DNA of 64,000 nt from Noviherbaspirillum sp. L7-7A (GCF_019052805.1 NZ_JAHQRJ010000001.1:3844001-3908000); one strand, 5' to 3'. Counted from the first letter of the stretch, positions 21,859-31,162 are shown. The notes: generated from the sequence alone by a model not told the origin. Made by a program: numbers and translations.

Positions 21859-22311
21859 TCAACGCAGATTTTCCGGCCGACGCAGGGCGTCGCGGATTTC
21901 GCGCAGCAGCAGGATGTCCTCGGACGGCGGCGCGGCCGGGGCGGCGTCTTCCACTTCCTGCTGCCTGCGGAAGGACAGGGTGCGCGCCTTGTTGATCAGC
22001 CTGACCATCTGAAAAATGATGAAGGCCAGAATGATGAAGTTCAGCAGGATGGTGAGGAAATTGCCGTATGCCAGAACGGCGCCGGCCTTCTTGGCTTCGG
22101 CGAGCGTGAGATTCATGCCCTGGTTATTCAGCGGCAAATAATAATTCGAGAAATCCAGGCCACCGAAAATCTTTCCCACCACCGGCATGATCACATCCTG
22201 GACCAGGGAATCGACGATCTTGCCGAAGGCGGCGCCAATGATGACGGCGACTGCAAGGTCCACTACATTGCCCTTGACTGCAAATGCCTTGAATTCCTGC
22301 AGCATGCTCAT
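21859..22311 (-). CDS. mscL: Large-conductance mechanosensitive channel
   Basis: Pentameric inner-membrane channel that opens under hypo-osmotic shock. 150 residues from the ATG at 22311, which has AGGAGA 6 bp upstream; an in-frame extension to 22407 is ignored. The N-terminal amphipathic helix and TM1 ([20 protein letters not shown] then [14 protein letters not shown]) are diagnostic. TM2 is [20 protein letters not shown], followed by the cytoplasmic charged bundle. Confidence 0.96.
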   Translation of the reverse strand: MSMLQEFKAFAVKGNVVDLAVAVIIGAAFGKIVDSLVQDVIMPVVGKIFGGLDFSNYYLPLNNQGMNLTLAEAKKAGAVLAYGNFLTILLNFIILAFIIFQMVRLINKARTLSFRRQQEVEDAAPAAPPSEDILLLREIRDALRRPENLR

Positions 22312-22484
22312 TGCGACTCTCCTATGGTTAGTGATCGAAGGTGGTAATGGAAACCGCCGTTGGCGCGGAAGTTTCCTTGACCGGATTGTTACGCGGCAGT
22401 ATCCCACAGGACCCCACAGTTCACCTCATCGGTGCGTTTATCGGTGTCTTTGCATGTTTATTGCGCACAGGAAGATGTATTTTC

Positions 22485-22513
22485 TTTAAAACAGGTCGAC
22501 GCTCCGATATAAT
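22485..22513 (+). promoter_or_regulatory. Putative sigma-70 promoter for petABC
   Basis: TTTAAA (22485-22490) and a perfect TATAAT (22508-22513) are separated by exactly 17 bp. They lie 56 bp before the petA ATG, in the 257-bp divergent gap between mscL and petA. The -35 matches consensus at four of six positions. Confidence 0.55.
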
Positions 22514-22568
22514 TTAAGGTTGCTAGAAGTTTCGTTCAGATTTCGCATTTTGACTGATTGGGGTTGGT

Positions 22569-23177
22569 ATGAGTAACGATAAACAGGTCGATTCCGGTCG
22601 ACGTGTCCTGCTTGCTGCCACATGTGCGGCTGGCGGAGTTGCAGGGCTGGCTACGGCAGGGGCCTTTGTGTCCACCTTCCAGCCGTCAGAGCGCGCGAAG
22701 GCAGCCGGCGCGCCGGTTGAAGTCGATATCGCCGGCATGGCGCCGGGCGAGCTCAAGACCGTCGAATGGCGCGGCAAGCCGGTATGGATATTGAAGCGCT
22801 CGCCGGAAATGGTGTCGGCGCTGCCCAAGCTGGACGATCAGCTGGCCGATCCCAAATCGCAGCGCAATCCGGACGAACTTACGCCTGAATATGCGCGTAA
22901 CGAATATCGTTCCATCAAGCCCGACATTCTGGTCGCGGTCGGCATCTGCACCCATCTGGGCTGCTCCCCGACCACCAAGCTCCAGCCGGGACCGCAGCCT
23001 TCGCTGCCCGACGACTGGCAGGGCGGTTTCCTGTGCCCCTGCCACGGCTCGACCTTCGATATGGCCGGCCGCGTCTACAAGAACAAGCCGGCGCCTGACA
23101 ATCTTCAGGTGCCACGTCACATGTATGCCGGCGACACCAAGCTTGTCATCGGCAAGGACGAGAAAGGTGAGGCATAA
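22569..23177 (+). CDS. petA: Ubiquinol-cytochrome c reductase iron-sulfur (Rieske) subunit
   Basis: Rieske [2Fe-2S] protein of the bc1 complex, which moves electrons from ubiquinol toward cytochrome c1. The 202 residues have an N-terminal anchor (about residues 13-35) preceded by Arg11-Arg12, consistent with Tat export. The cluster ligands are in CTHLGC (127-132) and CPCHGS (156-161). petB starts 3 bp after its stop. Confidence 0.96.
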   Translation: MSNDKQVDSGRRVLLAATCAAGGVAGLATAGAFVSTFQPSERAKAAGAPVEVDIAGMAPGELKTVEWRGKPVWILKRSPEMVSALPKLDDQLADPKSQRNPDELTPEYARNEYRSIKPDILVAVGICTHLGCSPTTKLQPGPQPSLPDDWQGGFLCPCHGSTFDMAGRVYKNKPAPDNLQVPRHMYAGDTKLVIGKDEKGEA

Positions 23178-23180
23178 ATC

Positions 23181-24584
23181 ATGGGATTCGTGGAGAAGAA
23201 GTTGCCGCCCGACGCGCCAGTCAGCGCCAAGGCACTGAACTGGGTCGATTCCAGGTTTCCGCTGAGCAAGCTGTGGAATGACCAGTGGGGCCAGTACTAT
23301 GCGCCCAAGAATTTCAACTGGTGGTACATCTTCGGTTCGCTGGCCATGCTGGTGCTGGTCATCCAGATCGTCACCGGCATTTTCCTGGTGATGCATTACA
23401 AGCCCGATGCCAACCTGGCCTTCGCGTCCGTTGAGTACATCATGCGCGACGTGCCGTGGGGCTGGCTGGTGCGCTACATGCACTCCACCGGCGCTTCCGC
23501 CTTCTTCATCGTGGTTTACCTGCACATGACCCGCGCCCTGCTGTACGGCTCCTACCGCAAGCCGCGCGAGCTGATCTGGCTGTTCGGCGTCGGCATCTTC
23601 CTGGCGTTGATGGGCGAGGCCTTCTTCGGCTACCTGCTGCCATGGGGCCAGATGTCCTACTGGGGCGCGCAGGTGATCGTGAACCTGTTCTCGGCGATTC
23701 CCTTCATCGGTCCTGACCTGTCGCTGTGGATCCGTGGAGACTACGTGGTGTCCGATGCCACCCTGAACCGCTTCTTCGCCTTCCACGTGATTGCGATTCC
23801 GCTGGTGCTGCTGGGCCTCGTTGCCGCCCACCTGATCGCGCTGCATGAAGTGGGCTCGAACAATCCCGACGGCATCGAAGTCAAGGACAACCTCGGTCCG
23901 GACGGCCATCCGGTCGACGCGATTCCCTCGCATCCCTACTACACCGTGCATGATGCATTCGGCGTGACCATCTTCCTGACGATATTCAGCGCAGTGATCT
24001 TCTTTGCGCCGGAAATGGGCGGTTACTTCCTGGAGTACAACAACTTCCTGCCGGCCGACTCGCTGAAGACGCCGCCGCATATTGCCCCGGTCTGGTACTT
24101 CACGCCTTACTACTCGGTGCTGCGTGCCACCACCTCGCAATTCATGTATGCGCTGATGGCCGGCGTGGCTGCCTATGTCGCGCTGCTGATCCTGAAATCC
24201 CGCCTGTCCGGCCTGATGAAGATGGTGGCGGCGGTGATTGGCCTGGCCGTGATCGTCGGCATGCTGGTGTTCGACGCCAAGTTCTGGGGCGTGGTGCTGA
24301 TGGGCGCGTCGGTCGTGATCCTGGCCGGCATGCCCTGGCTGGATCATTCCCCGGTGCGTTCCATCCGTTATCGCCCCACCTGGCACAAATATGTGCTGAT
24401 CCTGTTCGGCATCACCTTCGTCGTGCTGGGCTATCTGGGCGTGCAGGCGCCGACCGCCGGCCGCACCCTGCTGTCGCAGGTATGCACCTTCATCTACTTC
24501 GGCTTTTTCCTGCTGATGCCATGGTGGAGCCGCGCCGGCCAGTTCAAGCCGGTCCCGAGCCGCGTCACGTTCCATCCGCACTAA
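23181..24584 (+). CDS. petB: Cytochrome b of the bc1 complex
   Basis: Membrane subunit holding two b hemes and both quinone sites, 467 residues. The N-terminal helices contain the heme His pairs (RYMHSTGASAFFIVVYLHM, and FFAFHVIAIPLVLLGLVAAH with its His). The PEWY-type Qo motif is varied here to APVWYFTPYYSVLRA, as in many proteobacteria. An extended C-terminal membrane region brings the total to the usual length for the order. Second gene of petABC. Confidence 0.95.
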   Translation: MGFVEKKLPPDAPVSAKALNWVDSRFPLSKLWNDQWGQYYAPKNFNWWYIFGSLAMLVLVIQIVTGIFLVMHYKPDANLAFASVEYIMRDVPWGWLVRYMHSTGASAFFIVVYLHMTRALLYGSYRKPRELIWLFGVGIFLALMGEAFFGYLLPWGQMSYWGAQVIVNLFSAIPFIGPDLSLWIRGDYVVSDATLNRFFAFHVIAIPLVLLGLVAAHLIALHEVGSNNPDGIEVKDNLGPDGHPVDAIPSHPYYTVHDAFGVTIFLTIFSAVIFFAPEMGGYFLEYNNFLPADSLKTPPHIAPVWYFTPYYSVLRATTSQFMYALMAGVAAYVALLILKSRLSGLMKMVAAVIGLAVIVGMLVFDAKFWGVVLMGASVVILAGMPWLDHSPVRSIRYRPTWHKYVLILFGITFVVLGYLGVQAPTAGRTLLSQVCTFIYFGFFLLMPWWSRAGQFKPVPSRVTFHPH

Positions 24585-24603
24585 GCCGCAAAGGATCACA
24601 AGA

Positions 24604-25362
24604 ATGAAATTTTTCAACAAACTGATTGCGGCATTGGTCCTGCTGCCAGCGTTCGCGCTGGCAAGCGAAGGCGGTTTTCCGCTGGACCGCGCACCTGAAC
24701 GCACCGACCTGGCATCCCTGCAGAACGGCGCGAAACTGTTCGTCAACTACTGCCTGAACTGTCACTCGGCGTCGGCCATGCGTTATAACCGCCTGCGCGA
24801 CATCGGCCTGTCGGAAGACCAGATCAAGGCCAACCTGCTGTTTACGACGGACAAGGTGGGCGACCTGATGAAGTCGGCAATGACGCCGGTCGACGGCAAG
24901 GCCTGGTTTGGCGCCGCGCCGCCGGATCTGTCGGTGATCTCGCGCGCCAAGTCGTCCGAAGCCGGCAGTGGCCCCGACTACATCTATACCTATCTGCGTA
25001 CCTACTACGCCGACAACACTCGCCCTACCGGCTGGAACAACCTGGTCTATCCCAATGTCGCCATGCCGCATGTGCTGTGGCAGCTGCAGGGCATCCGCAA
25101 TGCCAAGTTTGTCGAAGAGAAGGATGAGCACACTGGCGAGGTCGTGCACAAGTTCGCCGGTTTTGAGCAGGTCAAGCCGGGCACCATGTCCGCGCTCGAC
25201 TACGATACCGCGGTCGCAGATCTGGTGTCGTACATGAGCTGGATGGCCGAGCCGGCCCAGAACAAGCGTCGCCAGCTGGGCGTCTGGGTGCTGCTGTTCA
25301 TGGGTGTTCTGCTGGTGCTGGTATGGCGTTTGAGCGCAACCTACTGGAAGAGCGTCAAATAA
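24604..25362 (+). CDS. petC: Cytochrome c1 of the bc1 complex
   Basis: Heme-carrying c1 subunit, 252 residues. It has a cleavable signal peptide (KLIAALVLLPAFALAS), the heme attachment motif CLNCH at 50-54, the axial-Met region NVAMPHVLW, and a C-terminal transmembrane anchor (LGVWVLLFMGVLLVLVW). It closes the petABC operon and is followed by a terminator. Confidence 0.96.
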   Translation: MKFFNKLIAALVLLPAFALASEGGFPLDRAPERTDLASLQNGAKLFVNYCLNCHSASAMRYNRLRDIGLSEDQIKANLLFTTDKVGDLMKSAMTPVDGKAWFGAAPPDLSVISRAKSSEAGSGPDYIYTYLRTYYADNTRPTGWNNLVYPNVAMPHVLWQLQGIRNAKFVEEKDEHTGEVVHKFAGFEQVKPGTMSALDYDTAVADLVSYMSWMAEPAQNKRRQLGVWVLLFMGVLLVLVWRLSATYWKSVK

Positions 25363-25410
25363 AGAGTCTGGCCTGTTACCTGCCTTTCTCTGCAGGCGAC
25401 AGGTGATCCA

Positions 25411-25447
25411 GGGGTGAGGCGTTCCGGCCTCACCCTATTTGTTTTTA
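25411..25447 (+). terminator. Rho-independent terminator between petC and sspA
   Basis: A perfect 8-bp stem GGTGAGGC / GCCTCACC with a six-base loop is followed by CTATTTGTTTTT. It lies about 50 bp after the petC stop, and sspA begins 14 bp later, so read-through may supply part of the sspA transcript. Confidence 0.75.
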
Positions 25448-25460
25448 AGGAACTGCAAAA

Positions 25461-26072
25461 ATGATGGTTCTCTACTCGGGCACAACCTGCCCATTTTCCC
25501 AACGTTGCCGCCTGGTCCTGTTTGAAAAAGGCATGGACTTCGAAGTGCGCGATGTCGACCTCTTCAACAAGCCGGAAGATATCTCCACGATGAATCCATA
25601 CGGCCAGGTGCCGATTCTGGTCGAGCGCGAACTCGTGCTCTACGAGTCCAACATCATCAATGAGTACATCGACGAGCGTTTCCCGCATCCGCAACTGATG
25701 CCGGCCGACCCGCTGATGCGGGCGCGCGCGCGCCTGATGCTGTTCAACTTTGAAAAAGAGTTGTTCGTCCACGTGCACACGCTGGAAAACGAAAAGACCA
25801 AGGCGGGCGACAAGAGCCTGGACAAGGCGCGCAATGAAATTCGCGATCGCCTGACGCAGCTTGCGCCATTGTTCCTGAAGAACAAGTACATGCTGGGTGA
25901 CGAGTTCTCCATGCTGGACGTGGCAGTAGCGCCCTTGCTCTGGCGTCTCGACCATTACGGCATCGAGCTCTCCAAAACGGCTGCGCCACTGATGAAATAT
26001 GCTGAACGCATCTTCTCGCGTCCAGCGTATATCGAAGCGCTGACGCCGTCCGAGAAAGTCATGCGCCGGTAA
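25461..26072 (+). CDS. sspA: Stringent starvation protein A (GST-like)
   Basis: RNA-polymerase-associated protein with a glutathione-S-transferase fold, 203 residues. The N-terminal thioredoxin-like part (VLYSGTTCPFSQRCRLVLFE) leads into NPYGQVPILVERELVLYES, a GST glutathione-site motif; SspA lacks GST activity in studied species. sspB follows 112 bp later, the usual order, and petABC-sspAB is common in betaproteobacteria. ATG at 25461 or 25464 cannot be distinguished. Confidence 0.94.
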   Translation: MMVLYSGTTCPFSQRCRLVLFEKGMDFEVRDVDLFNKPEDISTMNPYGQVPILVERELVLYESNIINEYIDERFPHPQLMPADPLMRARARLMLFNFEKELFVHVHTLENEKTKAGDKSLDKARNEIRDRLTQLAPLFLKNKYMLGDEFSMLDVAVAPLLWRLDHYGIELSKTAAPLMKYAERIFSRPAYIEALTPSEKVMRR

Positions 26073-26184
26073 TTGCGCTGTTGCCCTCGCACTGTTCCTG
26101 TCCTATGGTGCATGTGGCGCCTGCGTAAGCTGCGCCATGTGCCCACAGACGCCTCTTGTCGTGTCAGCCGGTAAACCGTGAACT

Positions 26185-26667
26185 ATGTCAGAAACCTCAA
26201 CCAAGCCCTATCTGTTACGCGCTATCTACGAATGGTGTACCGATAACGGTTACACGCCTTACCTGGCAGCGATGGTGGATAGCCAGACCCAGGTGCCGAT
26301 GGAATTCGTCAAGAATGGCGAAATCGTACTCAACATCAGCTTCAGCGCGACCAGTGGTTTGAAGATGGACAATGACTTCATTCACTTTCACGCGCGTTTC
26401 GCCGGCGTGTCGCGGGAAATCTTTGTGCCCGTCGATAACGTCGTAGCGATCTACGCACGCGAAAACGGGCAAGGCATGGCATTCGAAGTCACCCGCAAAC
26501 CGGAATCCGCCGACCAGCCCGTGGCACCACAAGCCGAACCGCCCACGCTCACTGCGGTGCCATCATCCCAGTCGGAAAGTGCCGAGACGGAAACCGACCC
26601 GGCGCCAGACGACACGCCGGAGCCGCCGAAAAAGGGTGGCCGCCCGACCCTGACACGTATCAAATAA
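26185..26667 (+). CDS. sspB: ClpXP protease specificity-enhancing factor SspB
   Basis: Adaptor that hands ssrA-tagged proteins to ClpXP. The 160 residues begin with the tag-binding domain (YLLRAIYEWCTDNGYTPYLA, then FVKNGEIVLNIS). A long acidic, Pro-rich linker follows, ending in the basic ClpX-binding tail KKGGRPTLTRIK. This domain-linker-tail layout is diagnostic. Confidence 0.95.
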   Translation: MSETSTKPYLLRAIYEWCTDNGYTPYLAAMVDSQTQVPMEFVKNGEIVLNISFSATSGLKMDNDFIHFHARFAGVSREIFVPVDNVVAIYARENGQGMAFEVTRKPESADQPVAPQAEPPTLTAVPSSQSESAETETDPAPDDTPEPPKKGGRPTLTRIK

Positions 26668-26669
26668 CG

Positions 26670-26675
26670 TATAAT
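26670..26675 (+). promoter_or_regulatory. Probable -10 box of the tRNA-Thr gene
   Basis: A perfect TATAAT sits 10 bp before the mature tRNA start and just after the sspB stop. A CTGACA at 26650-26655, inside the end of sspB, resembles a -35 box but the spacing is only 14 bp. Confidence 0.5.
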
Positions 26676-26685
26676 TTCGCTCTTT

Positions 26686-26761
26686 GCCGGCTTAGCTCAT
26701 CAGGTAGAGCACATGATTTGTAATCATGGGGTGGCGGGTTCGAGTCCTGCAGCCGGCACCA
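26686..26761 (+). tRNA. tRNA-Thr (anticodon UGU)
   Basis: A 76-nt cloverleaf with CCA encoded. Acceptor stem GCCGGCT pairs with AGCCGGC, D-stem GCTC/GAGC, anticodon stem CATGA/TCATG with loop TTTGTAA, and T-arm GCGGG-TTCGAGT-CCTGC. The anticodon TGT is at 26719-26721, reading ACA and other ACN threonine codons. A terminator follows 12 bp later. Confidence 0.97.
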
Positions 26762-26773
26762 TAAATTAAATCG

Positions 26774-26806
26774 AAGCCCAGCTTAATCCGCTGGGCTTTT
26801 TGTTTT
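26774..26806 (+). terminator. Rho-independent terminator after tRNA-Thr
   Basis: Nine-bp stem AAGCCCAGC / GCTGGGCTT with a seven-base loop, followed by a T-rich run (TTTGTTTT). Confidence 0.85.
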
Positions 26807-27236
26807 CTGGCGCAACGCCTGGGCATTCATCGTCCTCGGCAACCATTGCCACCTTTAATTTCGAAGCCTGTCATTTTCCCCTCGGCTTGGGAAGTTCATG
26901 GATTACGCGTTAAAGTTTCATATTAGAAACAAAGCCGCGTCTGTGCCAACCTTGATTTACGCCTTTCGCCTGGCCAATAAGCGTTGACAAATGATAACAA
27001 TTGATTTATTCCTAATAATGTTGTCATTCGATAAATATGCCGGTGGAGCGTAGTCGTTCTCGGCGTTTCAGCTTGAAGCCAGCAGCTGCTTCGCCACATC
27101 GAGGAATGCGATGTTCGTGTTCTCTTGCCACGCTTTATTCTGAAAATTTGAGGAAGCTCCTAAAGCAGCCGGCCACTCGTCCAAATGTCAGCATCAAGCA
27201 ATCAAGGCTCAAAACTATTCATCTCAGGAGACAGGT
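26807..27236. other. 430-bp AT-richer intergenic region
   Basis: No supported gene. A TTGACA at 26984-26989 lies in an AT-rich stretch, with TTTATT 15 bp on as a weak -10. Short frames here lack ribosome-binding sites and family resemblance. It marks the change from the core pet-ssp-tRNA block to the less conserved genes downstream. Confidence 0.45.
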
Positions 27237-29864
27237 ATGCCAAGAAGAAAAGTACTGTTGACCCAGCTTTTTGCCGTTTCATTAGTCAGCGCTTCGCTGT
27301 TTGGATGCGGCAGCAGCGGCAGTGACAGCAGCACCGCACAAGGCGTGACAATGAAGGGTGTCGCAGCGGAGGGGGCTGCGATTGCGAATGCTGCGATTGC
27401 GATCCGCGACGTTGATGGCAACAGCCGCACCGCTACCACGGACGACAACGGCAATTTCAGCTTTTCCACCAGCGGCCTGCGTTTTCCCCTGATGCTGAAG
27501 GTCGCCGGCAGCAGCGGCACCTATTACACGCTGCTGACCGCCGATGATGTCGACAAGCGCGTCAATCTGACCAATTTCACCCGCTCCATCGTGCAATTGG
27601 CGTTAAATGCCGCCGACGATGCCGCGTTGGAAGCCAGCTTCAACAGCGGTGAATTTCGTGGCGTCTCCGCCGGCAAGGTGGCGGAAGCCGAAGATGCATT
27701 CAAGAAGCTGATGAAGCAGGAGCTGGGAATGATTGCCGGTGTGACCGATGCCAGCCCGCGCACGATCACCTTTGTGCCGGCCAGCAAGAGCCAGGATGGC
27801 GATGAGGTTGATCGCATGCTGACCCTGTTCAAACCCCAGCGAGGCAGCAGCAACAGCCTGCTGTCGCTGAACGGCAAGCCGGAATTCATACGGGATGTCA
27901 GCGTTACCAGCTACGACGGAACGACCGACGACCTGCTGACGGGCGGCCTGGGCAAGACTGGCCTGCTGTCAACTACCGCACCCGGCTACGTCGACAAGGC
28001 CAATCCCACCGCGTCCGAGCTGCGCAAGAACGCGATCTATAACAACTACCGTGCAGTGATCGACTCTTCCGCCGCAAGCGGCTTCGGTACCATGTACGGG
28101 CCGAATGTTGACAAGGCCGGCGTGGCAGGCAGCGGCGAAGGCAAGATCGCCGGCAAGGAATACATCACCTACGTTGGCGATAGCAGCGGCCGCCGCAACG
28201 TGACCCTGATGGTGCAAATCCCGTCCACGTTCGACAAGGCCAAGCCCTGTATCGTTACGGGCGCCTCATCCGGTTCGCGTGGGGTGTATGGCGCCATCGG
28301 TACGGCCGGCGAATGGGGTTTGAAGAACGGCTGCGCCGTTGCCTATACCGACAAGGGCACCGGCACAGGCCTGCATACCCTGGATGACGATACCGTCAAT
28401 CTGCGCAACGGCCTGCGCGCCACCGCCACCGCAGCCGGCAAGGATTCGCTGTTCACCGCGGCGCTGCCAGGCACGACGGCCGCTGCGCTGAATGCATTGC
28501 TGCCCAACCGGATCGCCTTCAAGCATGCCTATTCCCAGCAGAACCCGGAAAAGGACTGGGGCAAGAACACCCTGGACGCGGTCGCCTTCGCTTTCTACGC
28601 GCTCAATGAGGAATACGGAAGCGGCGCAGCCGGGCAGAAAGCCCGCGTGATCACGCCGGCAAATACCACCGTGATCGCTTCCTCGATTTCCAATGGCGGC
28701 GGCGCCGCGCTGCTGGCCGCGGAGCAGGACAGGCTGGGCCTGATCGATGGCGTGGCCGCCAATGAGCCGCAGATCCAGCCGCGCAAGGCGGATGGCTACA
28801 CCATCCAGCAGGCTGGCGTGGCGGTGGCCGCACAGGGCAAGCCCTTGTACGACTATTCCAGCTTCGCCGCCATCTACCAGCCTTGCATCGCGGGCAACGC
28901 CGGGCGCTGCACCAGCCTGGTCGAGAAAGGCTTGCTCACTGGCAGCGGCCTCGCCAGCCAGCAGGCCGATGCCCGCAAGCGGCTGCGTGACTACGGCTGG
29001 ACTGCCGACAGCGATGCTTTCCAGGAGGCACTGGCACCGGTGTTAAACAGATTTTTCGCCGGCTTCAATGCCAACACCAATTTCCTGGTGACGGCCACCT
29101 ATGCCAATGCCTACGGCAGATTCACGCCAGCCGACAAGGTATGCGGCTTCACCTTCGCCAAGACCGACGCTGCTGGTTTGCCGGTAGCCTTGACAGTCGA
29201 GGAACGGGCCCAGAGCTTTGCTTCCCAGAATGGCATCATCGGCAACCCGGTCTATGAAGACTCGGTGGGCGGCGCCAAGGGTTACACCGCGGGCATATCG
29301 CCTTCCACCGGTCGCGCCGACCAGTCGCTTGACGGCGTGCTGTGCCTGCGTTCCCTGATGACGGGCCGCGATCCGGTTAACAACAGCGCGCTGACAGGAA
29401 CCCTCGCCGAGCGGAGCAATCGGGTGCGCGCTGGCATCGCCGAGGTGCTGGCAAACGGCAATCTGCGTGGCAAGCCGGCAGTCATCGTTGCCGGACGCAG
29501 CGACCACCTGGTGCCGGTCAATCATGCTTCCCGCGCTTACCTGGGGCTCAACAGCACGGTGGAAGGGGCTGCCAGCAAGCTGCGCTACGTGGAAGTGACC
29601 AATGCCAACCACTTCGATCTGTTCAGCACCTATGTGCCGGCGACCATCGTACCCATGCACGTCTACCTGTTCCGGGCGCTCGATGCGGTATATGCCAACC
29701 TGAATGGCTCGGCTGCGCTGCCTGCCAGCCAAGTGGTCAGGACGGTGCCGCGCACTGATGCGTCGACGCCGGTTACCAGCCTGAACCTGCCCCCGATTGC
29801 CCTTAGCCCAGCTGCCGGGGATCGTATTGCGATCAATGGCACGACGGTGAACGTTCCAGAGTAA
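27237..29864 (+). CDS. Lipoprotein D-(-)-3-hydroxybutyrate oligomer hydrolase family protein
   Basis: An 875-residue secreted protein. The signal peptide ends in a lipobox-like SLFGCGSSGS (Cys about residue 23), so it is probably lipid-anchored. About residues 38-90 resemble a small carboxypeptidase-regulatory-like beta domain (AIAIRDVDGNSRTATTDDNG). The large C-terminal region matches the 3-hydroxybutyrate-oligomer hydrolase family, with candidate nucleophile motif SSISNGGGAALLAAEQD and LIDGVAANEPQIQ. A late VIVAGRSDHLVPVNHASRAY and NANHFD could supply the Asp and His. Such enzymes cut oligomers from polyhydroxybutyrate. No pha genes are adjacent. A strong terminator follows, so it is probably monocistronic. 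Family assignment is from memory of motifs. Confidence 0.75.
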   Translation: MPRRKVLLTQLFAVSLVSASLFGCGSSGSDSSTAQGVTMKGVAAEGAAIANAAIAIRDVDGNSRTATTDDNGNFSFSTSGLRFPLMLKVAGSSGTYYTLLTADDVDKRVNLTNFTRSIVQLALNAADDAALEASFNSGEFRGVSAGKVAEAEDAFKKLMKQELGMIAGVTDASPRTITFVPASKSQDGDEVDRMLTLFKPQRGSSNSLLSLNGKPEFIRDVSVTSYDGTTDDLLTGGLGKTGLLSTTAPGYVDKANPTASELRKNAIYNNYRAVIDSSAASGFGTMYGPNVDKAGVAGSGEGKIAGKEYITYVGDSSGRRNVTLMVQIPSTFDKAKPCIVTGASSGSRGVYGAIGTAGEWGLKNGCAVAYTDKGTGTGLHTLDDDTVNLRNGLRATATAAGKDSLFTAALPGTTAAALNALLPNRIAFKHAYSQQNPEKDWGKNTLDAVAFAFYALNEEYGSGAAGQKARVITPANTTVIASSISNGGGAALLAAEQDRLGLIDGVAANEPQIQPRKADGYTIQQAGVAVAAQGKPLYDYSSFAAIYQPCIAGNAGRCTSLVEKGLLTGSGLASQQADARKRLRDYGWTADSDAFQEALAPVLNRFFAGFNANTNFLVTATYANAYGRFTPADKVCGFTFAKTDAAGLPVALTVEERAQSFASQNGIIGNPVYEDSVGGAKGYTAGISPSTGRADQSLDGVLCLRSLMTGRDPVNNSALTGTLAERSNRVRAGIAEVLANGNLRGKPAVIVAGRSDHLVPVNHASRAYLGLNSTVEGAASKLRYVEVTNANHFDLFSTYVPATIVPMHVYLFRALDAVYANLNGSAALPASQVVRTVPRTDASTPVTSLNLPPIALSPAAGDRIAINGTTVNVPE

Positions 29865-29930
29865 GGGAAGGGCTTGCGGTCCAGCGTTTGAGCGCCGGCA
29901 AGGAGTGAGTGGCCGGCATGGTCGATCAGG

Positions 29931-29969
29931 AAGGAAGCGGTGGCGCAATCCACCGCTTCCTTTATTTTT
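29931..29969 (+). terminator. Strong rho-independent terminator
   Basis: A perfect 13-bp stem AAGGAAGCGGTGG / CCACCGCTTCCTT with a CGCAAT loop is followed by TATTTTT. It is 66 bp after the hydrolase stop. Confidence 0.9.
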
Positions 29970-30088
29970 GCGCAAAATAATTTCTATGTTGAAACGAGTA
30001 ATGGCGCACAGTACCGATTCGCGCACGATGCGCATCTGGCCGGAGTGATAACGTTTTATACCGTACCGGTGCAGTGGAGAGTGTTTGC

Positions 30089-31162
30089 ATGAAAAATGTT
30101 GTACCGCGCCAGCCTCGGTTGCTCGAAGGCGTTCAGTACCTGCGTGGCATTGCGGCCATGATGGTGGTGTTTCATCACGCGCGTCATGAATTCGGCGGCG
30201 CGATGTCGGTGACCTTCGGCGGTCGTGGTGTGGAAATCTTTTTTGTCATCAGCGGCCTGGTAATGATGTACTCGACTCAAGGCGGGCAGCTCGCTGCCGG
30301 ACGTTCATTTACCGAGAAGATGGCGGAAGCAATGCTGTTCTGGAAACGCCGCATTGCGCGCGTGGTTCCTTTGTACTGGATTGCGCTGTTCCTGTCGGCT
30401 ACGCTGGCTTACCGTACCGCATTGACCGATCCGGTCCTGCTACAGGATGCGCTTTTCATGCCGCACTGGAACCGGGTTCATCCCGACCAGATATGGCCTA
30501 CGCTGGTGCCGGGATGGTCGCTGAACTATGAGATGTTCTTCTATTTCCTGTTCGGCCTTTCGCTGCTGCTTGGGCGGTTCAGCATTGCTTTCATGTCGGC
30601 AGCCCTGCTTGGCCTGTGCCTGCTGAATGTCGTGGCAGAAGGGCAGTCGGCGGCCTTTCAGTTCTACACCGCGCCGGTGATGCTGCATTTCCTGGCAGGC
30701 GTCATGCTTTATTACCTGGTGGAATACCTGAGGCAAAAGGCTGCGTGGCAGCCGTCACGCTGGTCGATGCTGCTGTTGCTGCTAATGGGATTCGCCGCGC
30801 TGGCCTTGTTGCCCCAGCACATGGGCGATGCCGCACTCTTGCTATCGTCGTCAGTCATCGTGTTTTCCGCCGTCTTCCTGTTCGACGGCATCAGACTGCC
30901 GCTTCTGAGGCTATTGGGCGATGCTTCCTATGCGATCTATCTGTTCCATGTGTTGGCCTTGCTGATGGTCACGGAAGTGCTCGCATCCGCAGGTCTGGCT
31001 GCGGTGACGCCGTGGCAGGTGCTGGCTCACTTTGCGGTCTACCTCACGGTGTCGGGCGTCATCGGTGTGCTGGTGCATCTTGCGGTGGAGAAGCCGATGA
31101 CGGCACATGCACTGTCTTTCATCCGGCGTGCGCAACCCATGGTGTCGGCAGCACGGCGCTAG
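30089..31162 (+). CDS. Acyltransferase 3 (OafA/YrhL) family membrane protein
   Basis: A 357-residue polytopic membrane protein with about ten hydrophobic helices. The N-terminal stretch LEGVQYLRGIAAMMVVFHHA carries the Arg and His typical of acyltransferase 3 enzymes, and GRGVEIFFVISGLVMMYST is the second family motif. These enzymes O-acylate exported sugars or lipids; the acceptor cannot be told. GGAGA before the ATG at 30089 decides the start over a GTG at 30074. It stands alone, with no sugar-polymer gene cluster beside it. Confidence 0.88.
   Translation: MKNVVPRQPRLLEGVQYLRGIAAMMVVFHHARHEFGGAMSVTFGGRGVEIFFVISGLVMMYSTQGGQLAAGRSFTEKMAEAMLFWKRRIARVVPLYWIALFLSATLAYRTALTDPVLLQDALFMPHWNRVHPDQIWPTLVPGWSLNYEMFFYFLFGLSLLLGRFSIAFMSAALLGLCLLNVVAEGQSAAFQFYTAPVMLHFLAGVMLYYLVEYLRQKAAWQPSRWSMLLLLLMGFAALALLPQHMGDAALLLSSSVIVFSAVFLFDGIRLPLLRLLGDASYAIYLFHVLALLMVTEVLASAGLAAVTPWQVLAHFAVYLTVSGVIGVLVHLAVEKPMTAHALSFIRRAQPMVSAARR

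Noticed and set aside
26686-26761. tRNA-Thr as attachment site of an integrated element
   Set aside because: No integrase and no repeated tRNA 3' end were found downstream; kept only as a low-interest comparison.
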